DNA from: DASQLQ01 sp035629935
GTDB lineage: Bacteria > Actinomycetota > CADDZG01 > WHSQ01
Direction of reading: 5' to 3'
Length of the DNA: 14,772 nucleotides
NCBI GenBank assembly: GCA_035629935.1
Contig: DASQLQ010000065.1
Coordinates: 1-14,772 of the forward strand
The notes below the pieces were generated by a model. That model saw only the letters and a program-made list of their open reading frames with translations. It had not been told where the DNA came from and ran no database searches. This document shows, piece after piece, positions 5,516 to 14,252 of this stretch (position 1 is its first letter; every line of letters starts with the position of its first letter). The position numbers and the translations under genes were made by a program.

Positions 5516-7689
5516 CAGGTGCTCCCGGTCCCGGCCGCGGAGCCGGTGTACCCAGCGTCCCCGGCGAAGCACGACCCGAACCTCGTCTTGCTACCTCGGT
5601 AGCTGGGCGGGACACTCACGGATGCACGACCCTGTTCGTTCGTCACTGCGGTGCCGATCGACGCTCCGTCGGCGAAGAACGCCACCGTCTTTCCGGCGAC
5701 ACCGGTTCCGTCCGCTGCAGTCAAAGTGGCGACAGCCAGCGTCTTGGACCCCGTCCCTTGCGTGACGAGTGACAACAGCGTCCCTATCGGATCGGGGGGC
5801 GGGGGGGTCTGGTCGTAGTACTCGATGAAGATCTCGGTGACGTACGCCAGGATCCCCGGAGTAACCAGGACGTAGCGAGTGCCTGCGGGGACCGGCCCAT
5901 CCTCGTCGCCGCCTTGGGCAAGGCCACCGAGTGGCTGACAGGCTTCATCGAAGAACAGTGCAGATACGTCGTAGAAGGGGATCGGGTTGGTACCGCCGAT
6001 CCGAACCCTCAGCTCCTTGTCGCGGATGTCCTCGGGGACCTCGAAAACGTGCGCGTCCAGCGACTGCGTTACGAAGGTCTCGTCGTAGGTGCATCTACTC
6101 GTGAACTCCTCCTGGGTGACCGAGGTGAAGTTCCAGTGGAGCGCGATGCCGCTGTCCTCGGCGATCGGGAGTTGAGGTGAACCGGGCGGGAATGTCGATG
6201 GGCCCGGTGCTGAGTCGAGACCTAGTGCAACTCGGACTACAGCTACCGCGTCGACCATCCCGTGGCCCTTCTCGAACGAGGACGAGTTATCGGGGTTGCC
6301 GGCGTCGACGAAGCGGCCGTACGGGGACCCCCACGCGAACTTGTATGCGGTGTCCTCGAGGAGGTTCTCGACCTCGGCGGGCATCAGTTGTGGGTTCGCC
6401 TGATACAGCTGAGCCACTATCCCAGCGACGTTCGGTGCGGCCATCGAAGTCCCGGTCAACGTGGCGTAGTTCTCGTTGGCGCCGGCGGATTCATCGACCA
6501 ACCTGCACACCGGCAGATGGGCACGGCAGGCCGCGGTGATCGCGGTGCCGGGCGCGGTTATGTCGGGCCAGGACCTCGGGTCCTCCCACGTGCCGCGCGA
6601 CGAGGAGCCGTTGATCTCGCCACCATCGCGCGTGCCAGTGTTCCGGTCGAAGTAATTGGCCACGCAGATGATGCCGGGGGTCGGGTTGATGCACTCCGCC
6701 GTAGTCGTAGCCCGGAATCCGGAGCCGTAAGAGTTCCCTGCCGCCATCACGACGGTGACGCCATCGGCCACCAAGGCTTCCTGCAGCTTCCAGGTCGCTT
6801 TGTGGAAGACACCGTTGTCCGGGTCGTAGGCCGCGTAGACACTGCCCCATGAGTTGTTCACGACTTTGATCGCGGGCGACACCTGATCGTGGTTCTCGAG
6901 CACCCACGCGAGACCATCGAGCGCGTTCTCGACGGTCAGGAAGGTGCCGGACGACACTCCGTAGAGCGAAGCACCCGGCGCGGCCCCGTGATACAGGCCG
7001 TCCGAGAAGGTCCCATCGCCTGCAACAATCCCGGCGACATGCGTTCCGTGACCGCCGGCCGAGGTGGTGTCCGTGTCGGCGAGCGGCACTGCGGTTTTCG
7101 GCCCCCGACATTGCTCGAAGGGTGTGACCTGCGTCGCCGAGCCGCCGATGGGCACGGAACAAACCATCTTCACGTTGCCGCCCATTCGCGATGCCAGGTC
7201 GGGGTGCGTTCCGTCGACACCGGAGTCCACGACGGCCACTCCGACGCCGGAGCCGTCGATGATCGTCCCGTCCCCCAGAGTCACATCGCCGTCGAGCAGG
7301 TTCTGACCACGAGTGGCCTGGTGCGAGGAATCGGTCTGAAGGCGGATCGGTGCGTTGGCCTCGATGTATTCGATCGCGGGCACAGACGCGAGGGTTGAGA
7401 ACGAGTCCGGTGTTCCGTAAGCGACGAAGACGTCGATAGCGGGATACGTCGTCCCGGTGGTCAGGCCGAATCCTTCGGCGGCGGCGACCCCATCGGCAAG
7501 TGTGGCCGAGGGAGCCACGTGAACGATCGCGGACGCTCTGCCGTTCACGAGTTGTTCGCTCCGGCGAAGAGCGGGATCGATGAGGGCCCGATGCGCTGGT
7601 GCGGCGTTGGCCGTCGGGAGTGAGAAGGCCAGGGCGCCGACTACGACGAGAGCGGACGAGAAGCGACGGAACGACGAGTGTGGGGCCAC
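5512..7689 (-). CDS. Secreted subtilisin-like serine protease (S8) with C-terminal Ig-like domain
   Basis: This 725-residue secreted endopeptidase has a signal peptide at about 1-29 (basic RR, hydrophobic SALVVVGALAFSL, likely cleavage after ANA at 27-29). An I9-type inhibitor/chaperone prodomain is likely at about 50-118. The catalytic domain (about 145-490) has Asp155 (VAVVDSGVDG), His214 (GGHGTHVAG), Ser415 (TGTSMAAPN) and the oxyanion Asn319 (MAAGNS), so it should be active. A beta-rich region (about 510-625) and an Ig-like domain (about 637-725) follow. Ten cysteines, including the last residue, suit disulfide bonding outside the cell. The start is GTG at 7689, with AAGGAG six bases upstream. 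It lies 68 bases behind the ABC ATPase genes on the same strand, so it may be read from the same transcript. I cannot tell whether it stays attached to the cell or is released. Confidence 0.93.
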   Translation of the reverse strand: MAPHSSFRRFSSALVVVGALAFSLPTANAAPAHRALIDPALRRSEQLVNGRASAIVHVAPSATLADGVAAAEGFGLTTGTTYPAIDVFVAYGTPDSFSTLASVPAIEYIEANAPIRLQTDSSHQATRGQNLLDGDVTLGDGTIIDGSGVGVAVVDSGVDGTHPDLASRMGGNVKMVCSVPIGGSATQVTPFEQCRGPKTAVPLADTDTTSAGGHGTHVAGIVAGDGTFSDGLYHGAAPGASLYGVSSGTFLTVENALDGLAWVLENHDQVSPAIKVVNNSWGSVYAAYDPDNGVFHKATWKLQEALVADGVTVVMAAGNSYGSGFRATTTAECINPTPGIICVANYFDRNTGTRDGGEINGSSSRGTWEDPRSWPDITAPGTAITAACRAHLPVCRLVDESAGANENYATLTGTSMAAPNVAGIVAQLYQANPQLMPAEVENLLEDTAYKFAWGSPYGRFVDAGNPDNSSSFEKGHGMVDAVAVVRVALGLDSAPGPSTFPPGSPQLPIAEDSGIALHWNFTSVTQEEFTSRCTYDETFVTQSLDAHVFEVPEDIRDKELRVRIGGTNPIPFYDVSALFFDEACQPLGGLAQGGDEDGPVPAGTRYVLVTPGILAYVTEIFIEYYDQTPPPPDPIGTLLSLVTQGTGSKTLAVATLTAADGTGVAGKTVAFFADGASIGTAVTNEQGRASVSVPPSYRGSKTRFGSCFAGDAGYTGSAAGTGSTC

Positions 7690-7757
7690 GGGGTTCTCCT
7701 TGACGAGGTATCAGTTCAAGCAATTCGTGCTGGGAAGCGCAATCCCTCCCCGGGCCG

Positions 7758-8465
7758 TCAAGACGGCGGCGGCCCCCATAAGGCTCGATCGCCTCTAGCC
7801 GCTTGCCCCCGACGTGCCTCATCGATCCGGCCATCGCGCATCTCGATGACCCGGTCGACGTAGCGGGCGATGTCCCTGTCGTGGGTTGCCACGACGCAAC
7901 AGGATCCCGCTCCGGCGAGCTCGCCGATCAACGCGAAGACAGCGGCAGCCCGAGAGTCGTCCTGGTGGCTGGTGGGCTCGTCGGCCAGCAGTAGGTCGGG
8001 AGACAGGACCAAAGCTCTCGCAACGGCGACCCGTTGCTGCTCCCCGAGTGAGGTCTCGAGTGGATAGCGGTCGGCCAGAGCCTCGAGGTCGAGGCGCGAC
8101 ATGAGCTCGGTGACGCGAGCACTGCCCGCATCCAGTTCTCCCTTCAGTCTTAGGGGAAGCTCGACGTTCTCGCGGACGGTCAGCTCCTCGGCCAGACCGA
8201 GGCTCTGTGGCACGAGGGCAAGACGACCCCATGGGGCATCGGCCGGATCTCCGCCGGCGACATTCCAGTGGACCCTTCCGGTGTCCGCTGTTTCCCACCC
8301 GCTCAGCAGATAGAGGAGCGTCGTCTTCCCCGAGCCCGAAGGGCCGACCAACGCGGCGATCTCGCCCCCCTCGAGCTGCAGATCGATGTCTTCCAGGGCA
8401 TGCACGACCTCGGAGCCCCGACGGAACACTTTTGTCACGTGGTCGACGTGGATCAGATCCGTCAT
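7758..8465 (-). CDS. ABC transporter ATPase, LolD/MacB type (second of two)
   Basis: This is a 235-residue nucleotide-binding subunit. Walker A is GPSGSGKT (41-48), the Q-loop is Q87, Walker B is LLLADEP (158-164) with catalytic Glu163, and the switch histidine is His195 (VVATHDRD). The signature is altered: TSLGEQQRVAVARAL (138-152), so SLGEQQ replaces the usual LSGGQQ. One glycine is replaced by Glu, which may weaken one ATP site of a heterodimer. The last about 20 residues (ARRGQAARGDRALWGPPPS) are basic and look disordered. The ATG at 8465 overlaps the TGA of the preceding ATPase gene by four bases. A 14-base inverted repeat (GCCGTC AA GACGGC on the plus strand, 7754-7767) covers its stop codon; with only two loop bases it is a poor terminator. 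It probably works with the neighbouring ATPase and permease. Confidence 0.9.
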   Translation of the reverse strand: MTDLIHVDHVTKVFRRGSEVVHALEDIDLQLEGGEIAALVGPSGSGKTTLLYLLSGWETADTGRVHWNVAGGDPADAPWGRLALVPQSLGLAEELTVRENVELPLRLKGELDAGSARVTELMSRLDLEALADRYPLETSLGEQQRVAVARALVLSPDLLLADEPTSHQDDSRAAAVFALIGELAGAGSCCVVATHDRDIARYVDRVIEMRDGRIDEARRGQAARGDRALWGPPPS

Positions 8466-9130
8466 CGCGCCAGCTCTCCGTGATGGAGGTGGATCGCGTG
8501 ATCGGCGATCGCAATGACCTCAGGGTCGTGGGTGGCGATAACGAGAGTCAGCCCGCGGCCGGGCAGTTCGGAGACCATGGACAGCAGCGACGCAGCGGTC
8601 GCCGAATCGATCTCGGCGGTCGGTTCGTCGGCGACGACCAACGGGGGATCACCCAGCGTTGCCTGAGCGAACGCCGCTCGTTGCTGTTCACCACCCGAGA
8701 GCTGGTCCGGGTAATGGGACGCTCTGTCGGCGAGACGCAGCGGTCCCAGAACCTCCTCGACATCGACGGTGCCCACGCCGCGCAAGCGCGCCATGAGCTC
8801 GATGTGCTCGCGCAACGTGAGGTACGAGATCAGATTGTCGGACGGGCGTTGGAAGACGTAGCCGACCCTCCGGCGATGACGGCGCAGGTCTGCACTACTT
8901 GCTCTAGCGATCTCGGTTTCGCCGATCGTGGCCGTGCCTTCCGTCGGCCGGTCGAGCCCAGCGAGGATGCGCAAGAGCGATGACTTCCCGCTTCCCGATG
9001 GCCCCACGACGGCCGTGATGGCGTTGGCCGGGAAAGCCACCGTGATGCCTCTCAAGGCATCGACCCTTCCGGAACTGGCGATGAACGTCCGCACGAGTCC
9101 TCGGCATTCGACCGCCGGTTCAGTCCGCAA
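8462..9130 (-). CDS. ABC transporter ATPase, LolD/MacB type (first of two)
   Basis: This is a 222-residue nucleotide-binding subunit with complete motifs: Walker A GPSGSGKS (43-50), Q-loop Q94 (YVFQRPSDN), signature LSGGEQQ (144-150), Walker B LVVADEP (164-170) with Glu169, and His201 (IATHDPEV). The sequence is closest in style to the LolD/MacB/FtsE group that serves FtsX-like permeases. The start is a TTG at 9130, because an in-frame stop lies just upstream and the next usable start would remove the first beta-strand; GAGGTG precedes the TTG at about eight bases. It overlaps the end of the permease gene by 11 bases and the next ATPase by four, so the three genes form one transcript. Both ATPases keep the main catalytic residues, and a heterodimer is likely. 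Confidence 0.92.
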   Translation of the reverse strand: MRTEPAVECRGLVRTFIASSGRVDALRGITVAFPANAITAVVGPSGSGKSSLLRILAGLDRPTEGTATIGETEIARASSADLRRHRRRVGYVFQRPSDNLISYLTLREHIELMARLRGVGTVDVEEVLGPLRLADRASHYPDQLSGGEQQRAAFAQATLGDPPLVVADEPTAEIDSATAASLLSMVSELPGRGLTLVIATHDPEVIAIADHAIHLHHGELAR

Positions 9131-11765
9131 GACGCATCACCTCACCCGGACGGGCGCGATCGCTGGCGCGTTGGATCAAGGCGGCCCCCACAACAGCTGC
9201 TACTCCGAAGAGGACCCCGGTGGCGACGACTTCCACGGAAGGCACGCGGAACAGGGGGGCCGGTGGCACCGTGGGCAACAGATCGAGTCCCACATAGATG
9301 AGTCGAGCAGATGCGATCCCAAGGGCGCCGCCGAGCACCAGCGCGGCTGCGAGCATAGAGAACAGCTCGATCAGGACCGACATCCTGTGATCGCGAACCG
9401 GCAGGCCCATGCGTTTGGCCAGCAGATAAGAGACAAGGCGGGTTCTCCGGCGCGCTGCTACATAAAGGAGCATCCCCACGACGGCCAAGACACCCGCCAC
9501 GATCCCGAGGATCCGCAGCAGACCGAAGGTCCACGAGATCGATAGGAGCTTGGACGTTTCTCCGACCTCGTTGGCAGTCACACTCAATTGCGTATCGATC
9601 CCTGCTCGCTGGAGTTCGGTGACCACCTCGTCGATGGGGCCGCGCGCCCACAGGGTCAGACGGGGGAGTGCGATCCCGTCTTCCCGAGCGATCTCGATCA
9701 ATTGCGGCAGAGACGCGACGAGCATCGGGGTCTGCGCGAGCATCCCCGGCCACGTCGAGGCTCGGCCAACCACCTCGACCCCAACATCGTTGCCGCTGAC
9801 GGAGAAGGATCCGGGGGAGAGGTCTTCGTCACCGACGACGACGACCGGTAGGGGTCCCGCCCCCGGTTCGTCCACCGCGTCGACCAACGATTCGACACTG
9901 CTATCGGAGAAGGAAGAGTCCCAGAACGCGGCATCCACGAATGTTTCCGGGTCGACTCCCATGATCGCGACCGCCGTGTTACCGACGTCGCCGTCGGCAG
10001 TGGCAACGACCGTGTGAGGGATGTCGGGCTTCGGCAGGTCCAGGGTGGAGACCTGTAACGACACGTCCGAGCCTGTGAACACGTGGGTCTTCGCGTATGT
10101 CGTCGCCTTCACCGACGCGAGCAGCGACGTGGAGTAGACGAGGATGCCGACAGATACTGCTGCCGCTCCGATCAAAAGGGCGACGGATCGCGACCCTGCG
10201 ACCAAGCGACGGGTGGCGAGGTAGACACTGGTGCTCGCTCCGGCCGTCGCGCCGCGTGCCTTGCCGAGATAGGCGAACAGCACTTTGAGCACGAAGAGCG
10301 CGCCTCCGGCTACTCCGAACATGGGGAACAGGACGAGTAGCAGATCGACGCCCCCGCCGTCGTCCTGCTCGGAGATGGCGCCGCGTTGGTTGATGAAATA
10401 GAGAGACACACCTGCGGCGATCAACAGCAGGATCTCCCACGGGAGGCGAGATGTGATGTTCGTGCCGCCGGTTTCGATGCTGGCCAACCGCCGGGCCGCG
10501 ATCGCAGTAGCGATACCGAGAGCGATCAGTCCGACCAGGACGCTTCCGATCGTGAGGAAGGCAGCCGCTTTCAGAGCGTTCGCGTCCACGGGCCCGGGCC
10601 CGAACACGTTGACGAGCACCCACGTGCCGCCGGCCCCCACGACGCTTGCCAGCAGGATGGGCACAACGGTCTCCACGCAGGCGCGCCCCGCGACCCACCG
10701 GTCGGAGACACCGCGCGCTTCCAGGAGTCGGAACTCGATCCCTCTCTTCTGCACCATGTAGTAAGCCGAGACACATATGAGCAGAAGCGCGACGGCGGCT
10801 CCCGTCAGCACCAGAACCTGAACCGGGCTCTGGATGCTCGCAACGATGTCCTCGGCTCCGTCGACGAGCACCGGTAGAAGGGTGTGCACCTCGGGCTCGA
10901 GGAAGATCGTCGCGCCCCCCGGTAGGGGATCTTGATCCACGGCAGTTCGCGACAATGTCGTGATCTCGTCGGCGATCCGTCGCGCGCTGTCGAGAGTGAG
11001 GCCGTCGAGTTCGATCGGGTACTCCCACGCCTCGACGGCGCGACTTTCCATTTCGGTGCCGGCCGCTAGTAGTAGGTCGAGGTCCGACAGGAGCAAAGCT
11101 GGGGGCCGCGCGTCGGCGGGTTTGAGGCGGTAGATGTAACGGTTCAGAGGCCGCCAGTACTCGCTCGAGGGTTTCGAGATCAGATCCTCATAGATGCCTT
11201 TGATCCTTATGCGCATCACCGAGTCGGCGGTCATGGTCGCCATATCACCCGGCTTCACTCCGAGCTCGTCGGCTACCGGCTCGGCCACGTAGAAGCCGTC
11301 ACCCGAGGTCTCTTCGATGACATTGATGTGGTCGAGGAAGCGCTCGCGAGCCACCGGCCGGACCACAGAAATGCTCGAGCCCACCTCCAGCGACGAGGGA
11401 GCGAGGAAGATCGAACGAGTCACCGACCCCAGATTGTCGATACGGGCGGCTCGCCGGTTGAGGCCAAGTGTTCGTTCATCGAACAGCTGGTTCGGCGTCA
11501 GTACCCTGCGTCCACCGCCGGGCCTTGGCACGTGGAAATCCACGAGCGGCGTCTCTTGTCGAAGGTTGAACCCGATCGCCGATCGTCCGAGGCCCCGGCT
11601 CTCCTCGAAAAGAGCCCCCGATGCTGCGCTGGAGGTGAACAGTGGAGCGATCGCAGCGGTCACGACGAGGATCACGAAGCTCGCGCCGACCGCGGCCAGG
11701 ATCGGGGGCCAGCGGAACAGGAGTAACGGCGCTTTCCGCCACATCGGGTTCGCCCCACGGCTCAC
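9120..11765 (-). CDS. FtsX/MacB-type ABC transporter permease with two large outer domains
   Basis: This is an 881-residue membrane protein. About ten helices are visible: one at about 21-43, six at about 315-337, 366-388, 400-423, 443-458, 473-499 and 527-552, then three at about 747-770, 796-826 and 844-865. Two long polar stretches, about 44-313 and 553-746, should be exposed outside the membrane, as in FtsX/MacB-like type VII ABC systems that move lipoproteins, peptides or lipids, or transmit force. The patches EFRLLEARGVSDRW (344-357) and SYLLAKRMGLPVRDHR (779-794) look like coupling helices contacting the two ATPases. The start is GTG at 11765, with GAGGAG eight bases before it. An alternative ATG eight residues in would still keep all helices. 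The substrate is unknown; the neighbouring secreted protease could be a partner but nothing proves this. Confidence 0.9.
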   Translation of the reverse strand: MSRGANPMWRKAPLLLFRWPPILAAVGASFVILVVTAAIAPLFTSSAASGALFEESRGLGRSAIGFNLRQETPLVDFHVPRPGGGRRVLTPNQLFDERTLGLNRRAARIDNLGSVTRSIFLAPSSLEVGSSISVVRPVARERFLDHINVIEETSGDGFYVAEPVADELGVKPGDMATMTADSVMRIRIKGIYEDLISKPSSEYWRPLNRYIYRLKPADARPPALLLSDLDLLLAAGTEMESRAVEAWEYPIELDGLTLDSARRIADEITTLSRTAVDQDPLPGGATIFLEPEVHTLLPVLVDGAEDIVASIQSPVQVLVLTGAAVALLLICVSAYYMVQKRGIEFRLLEARGVSDRWVAGRACVETVVPILLASVVGAGGTWVLVNVFGPGPVDANALKAAAFLTIGSVLVGLIALGIATAIAARRLASIETGGTNITSRLPWEILLLIAAGVSLYFINQRGAISEQDDGGGVDLLLVLFPMFGVAGGALFVLKVLFAYLGKARGATAGASTSVYLATRRLVAGSRSVALLIGAAAVSVGILVYSTSLLASVKATTYAKTHVFTGSDVSLQVSTLDLPKPDIPHTVVATADGDVGNTAVAIMGVDPETFVDAAFWDSSFSDSSVESLVDAVDEPGAGPLPVVVVGDEDLSPGSFSVSGNDVGVEVVGRASTWPGMLAQTPMLVASLPQLIEIAREDGIALPRLTLWARGPIDEVVTELQRAGIDTQLSVTANEVGETSKLLSISWTFGLLRILGIVAGVLAVVGMLLYVAARRRTRLVSYLLAKRMGLPVRDHRMSVLIELFSMLAAALVLGGALGIASARLIYVGLDLLPTVPPAPLFRVPSVEVVATGVLFGVAAVVGAALIQRASDRARPGEVMRLAD

Positions 11766-11976
11766 GAAGTCCGCTCCTCGGTTCGACTGCCGCTCTCCGG
11801 TCCCGGAGGCGGACCCTACTACAGCAGTAGTTGATCACCCTTGGGCAGCGATCGGTTCCGTCTCGTCGCGAGTACCTAAACTTGCCAAAACCCGACCGTC
11901 AAAGATCAGCGTCCGAGATCAGTCCGTCGAACGCCGACGGGCTGGGCCGTCGGCGAGAGAAAAGAAGGGGGCGTAC
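11766..11976. promoter_or_regulatory. Divergent intergenic region between the ABC operon and the acyl-CoA synthetase
   Basis: These 211 bases carry the promoters of two divergent units. On the left an inverted repeat CTCCGG TC CCGGAG (11795-11808) lies 30 bases before the permease start. In the middle ACTAC AGCA GTAGT (11818-11831) is a second short inverted repeat, overlapped on the minus strand by TAGGGT, a TANNNT -10 candidate for the permease operon. On the right TAAACT (11877-11882) is a TANNNT candidate for the synthetase, which would give a leader of about 90 bases. GAAGGGGG just before 11977 is the ribosome binding site of the synthetase. No -35 element is convincing. A long plus-strand open frame extends through this region into the permease gene, but it is not coding. 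Confidence 0.35.
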
Positions 11977-13593
11977 ATGCAGGGTCTGATGCAGGACTAC
12001 CCACTCACGATTACGCACATCTTCGATCGCGCCGAGAAACTGTTCGGTCACAAGGAGATCGTGACAGCCACTGCAACGGGTATCGAGCGTACGTCTTACA
12101 AGGAGTGGGCCGAACGGACGCGTCTTCTGGGCGGGGCTCTCGACACCCTCGAGTGTTCCAACGACGCGCGCGTGGGCACGTTCGCGTGGAACACGGGCAA
12201 GCACCTCGAGCTTTACTTCGGGATCCCGTGCACCGGACGCGTGATGCACACGCTCAACATCCGTCTGTTCAAGGAACAACTCATCTACACGATCAATCAC
12301 GCGGCCGACGAGGTGATCTTCATCGACCGTTCGCTGATCGGACTTCTGTGGCCGATCGCCGACGAGCTGAAAACCGTTCGCAATTTCGTTGTCATGGACG
12401 ACGGAACCGGGGACATCCCCGACGACCCGCGGATCGTCGAATACGAGAAGTTGCTGGGCGAGTCGAAACCCGTCGACTTCGTCGTCGAGGACGAGAACCA
12501 GGCCGCAGCCACGTGCTACACATCCGGAACGACCGGTAATCCCAAGGGCGTTGTCTACAGTCATCGTTCGACGGTGCTGCACTCGGTCATGGTCCTCGCA
12601 GCCGACACCCTTGGGTTGTCCGAGACCGATCGCATCTTGCCGATCGTCCCGATGTTCCACGCGAACGCTTGGGGACTTCCCTACGCGGGTGTTTTCGCCG
12701 GATCTGACTTCGTGTTCCCCGGCCCCAGCCTTGCGCCCGATCACATCGTGAACCTGATCGAGAAAGAGAAGGTCACGTTCACGGCCGGCGTTCCGACGAT
12801 CTGGATGGGGGTCCTTCCGTTGATCGAGGGGCGCGACCTGTCGAGTCTTCGTCTGATCACTGCCGGAGGTTCGGCCGTGCCGAAGTCGTTGTCGGAAGCG
12901 TTCCGCGAGAAGCTGGGCCTCCCGCTGCTGCAGGGGTGGGGGATGACCGAAACCAGCCCGGTCGCATCTCTCGGCCGCGTCAAGTCGAACCTTGCCGGCA
13001 AGTCGGATGACGAGAAGGCCGTGATCAGAAGTTACGCGGGCATGCCGGTGCCGTTCTGCGACATCCGTATCGTGGCCGAGGATTCCGGCGAAGAACTAGC
13101 GTGGGACGGCGAGGTGTTCGGCGAACTTCAGATCCGCGGCCCCTACATAGCTTCCAGGTACTACAACGACCCGACATCAGACGAGAAGTTCACGCCCGAT
13201 GGGTGGCTGCGCACCGGCGACGTTGCCTCGCTCACGCCCGACGGTTACATAAAGATCGTCGACCGTACGAAGGACGTCATCAAGTCGGGAGGGGAGTGGG
13301 TCTCTTCGGTCGAGCTCGAGAACGAGATCATGGCGCACCCCAAGGTTGCCGAAGCCGCAGTGATCGGCGTCCCTCACCCGAAGTGGATGGAACGACCGAT
13401 CGCGTGCGTAGTAGCTAAAGAAGGGGAGGAGCTAACCAAAGAAGAGATCCTCGAGTTCTTGGAGCCGCGTGTTGCTAAGTGGTGGCTGCCGGAGGATGTG
13501 CAATTCATCGAAGAGATCCCCAAGACGTCGGTCGGTAAGTTCTCGAAGAAGGATCTGCGCAAGAGATTCGAGGACTACCAGCTTCCGACCTAA
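11977..13593 (+). CDS. Long- or medium-chain acyl-CoA synthetase (AMP-binding, FadD/AlkK type)
   Basis: This is a 538-residue ANL-superfamily enzyme that activates a carboxylic acid with ATP to an acyl-adenylate and then forms the acyl-CoA thioester in the cytoplasm. Visible motifs are the P-loop YTSGTTGNPKG (181-191), PMFHANAWGLPY (225-236), the adenine-binding GWGMTETSP (320-328), TGD (413-415), the hinge DRTKDVIKSGGEW (429-441) and the C-terminal catalytic Lys521 (PKTSVGKFSKKDLR). Length and motifs match medium/long-chain fatty acyl-CoA ligases (AlkK-like group); the exact chain length cannot be read from the sequence. The ATG at 11977 has a GAAGGGGG site six bases before it and gives the normal N-terminus; the in-frame upstream extension to 11317 is antisense to the permease and is rejected. 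It stands alone on its strand, and its TAA overlaps the stop of the convergent HAAS-RDD gene. Confidence 0.93.
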   Translation: MQGLMQDYPLTITHIFDRAEKLFGHKEIVTATATGIERTSYKEWAERTRLLGGALDTLECSNDARVGTFAWNTGKHLELYFGIPCTGRVMHTLNIRLFKEQLIYTINHAADEVIFIDRSLIGLLWPIADELKTVRNFVVMDDGTGDIPDDPRIVEYEKLLGESKPVDFVVEDENQAAATCYTSGTTGNPKGVVYSHRSTVLHSVMVLAADTLGLSETDRILPIVPMFHANAWGLPYAGVFAGSDFVFPGPSLAPDHIVNLIEKEKVTFTAGVPTIWMGVLPLIEGRDLSSLRLITAGGSAVPKSLSEAFREKLGLPLLQGWGMTETSPVASLGRVKSNLAGKSDDEKAVIRSYAGMPVPFCDIRIVAEDSGEELAWDGEVFGELQIRGPYIASRYYNDPTSDEKFTPDGWLRTGDVASLTPDGYIKIVDRTKDVIKSGGEWVSSVELENEIMAHPKVAEAAVIGVPHPKWMERPIACVVAKEGEELTKEEILEFLEPRVAKWWLPEDVQFIEEIPKTSVGKFSKKDLRKRFEDYQLPT

Positions 13594-14252
13594 GAAGCAG
13601 TAGCGACCTGCAAGTGCTCGGTGGTGGTCTCGTCCTGGACCACCACCGTGTGAGCGACCATCTCGAACGCGCGCTGGTGCTTCGGGGTGAAGAACATGAA
13701 CGCCCAATCGATCAGTTGCAGAGGCCCGGAGAAGATGAACGTCACCCGACGTAGAACGACCTGTCCGAACGAGGGCGCTGTTCCGTCTTCGGTCACAACT
13801 CTCAAGCCGAACATCGCTTTCCCCAGAGTTCTACCTATCTTCCATTCCAGCAGGATCGTCCCGACGATCCAGTAGAGAGCCGCAACGATCACCAGCACTA
13901 TGGCGACCTGCTCGATCGGTCCGAGGTTCGCGATCTGTTCATCCGAGAGTTCGCCTCGGTTTGCAGACGCCCACGTTCCTCCACCGATGCCGGCCACGAT
14001 GAGGCTGACCATGACGGCAGAATCCACGAGTGCTGCCGCGATCCGGCGACCCAGGGGAGCCAGCTTGGCCTCGGGACCGCCGGTGAACGTCTTGGCCGCC
14101 TCTTTGGGTGTTCCCAGTCGAGCGAGAGCTTCGACGTCACCCGCAGCTTCTGCGGCACGCAGATGCTCCTCGAGCTCCGCTCGTGCTTGGGCCTTGCGCT
14201 CCTTGGGTCCTGCGACCCAGCGTTCGAACTGCTTCAGATACTCCTCGGTCAC
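13590..14252 (-). CDS. Membrane protein with DUF1700/HAAS-like N-terminus and RDD domain
   Basis: This is a 220-residue protein. The N-terminal about 55 residues (VTEEYLKQFERWVAGPKERK, then AELEEHLRAAEA and ALARLGTPKEAAKTF) form a small helical unit like the HAAS/DUF1700 domains often encoded beside PadR genes. An RDD membrane domain follows: LGRRIAAALVDSAVMVSLIV (67-86) with the Arg and Asp pair, a second hydrophobic segment (about 115-138), the conserved loop WKIGRTLGKAMFGLRVV (137-153), and a third segment (about 169-189, FTFIFSGPLQLIDWAFMFF region) with D182. RDD proteins are a broad membrane family, some tied to ion or solute transport. The GTG start (14250-14252) overlaps the PadR stop codon by four bases (GTGA), so both are made from one message and PadR probably controls its level. 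An in-frame upstream extension to 14654 lies antisense/out of frame within PadR and is not used. Confidence 0.85.
   Translation of the reverse strand: MTEEYLKQFERWVAGPKERKAQARAELEEHLRAAEAAGDVEALARLGTPKEAAKTFTGGPEAKLAPLGRRIAAALVDSAVMVSLIVAGIGGGTWASANRGELSDEQIANLGPIEQVAIVLVIVAALYWIVGTILLEWKIGRTLGKAMFGLRVVTEDGTAPSFGQVVLRRVTFIFSGPLQLIDWAFMFFTPKHQRAFEMVAHTVVVQDETTTEHLQVATAS

Noticed and set aside
7754..7767. Inverted repeat GCCGTC-AA-GACGGC over the stop of the second ATPase as a terminator
   Set aside because: The two-base loop cannot form as drawn, the remaining stem is short and no T-run follows in the direction of transcription.
6491..7834. A 447-codon minus-strand open frame and other long frames over the protease and ABC genes
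   Set aside because: High GC content produces long shadow frames; the translations are Arg-rich, while the alternative frames contain intact catalytic and Walker motifs.
11317..11976. A 220-codon in-frame N-terminal extension of the acyl-CoA synthetase
   Set aside because: It lies antisense to the permease gene and then across the intergenic region, its translation is Arg/Ser/Pro-rich without family similarity, and the ATG at 11977 has a good ribosome binding site and gives the normal family length.
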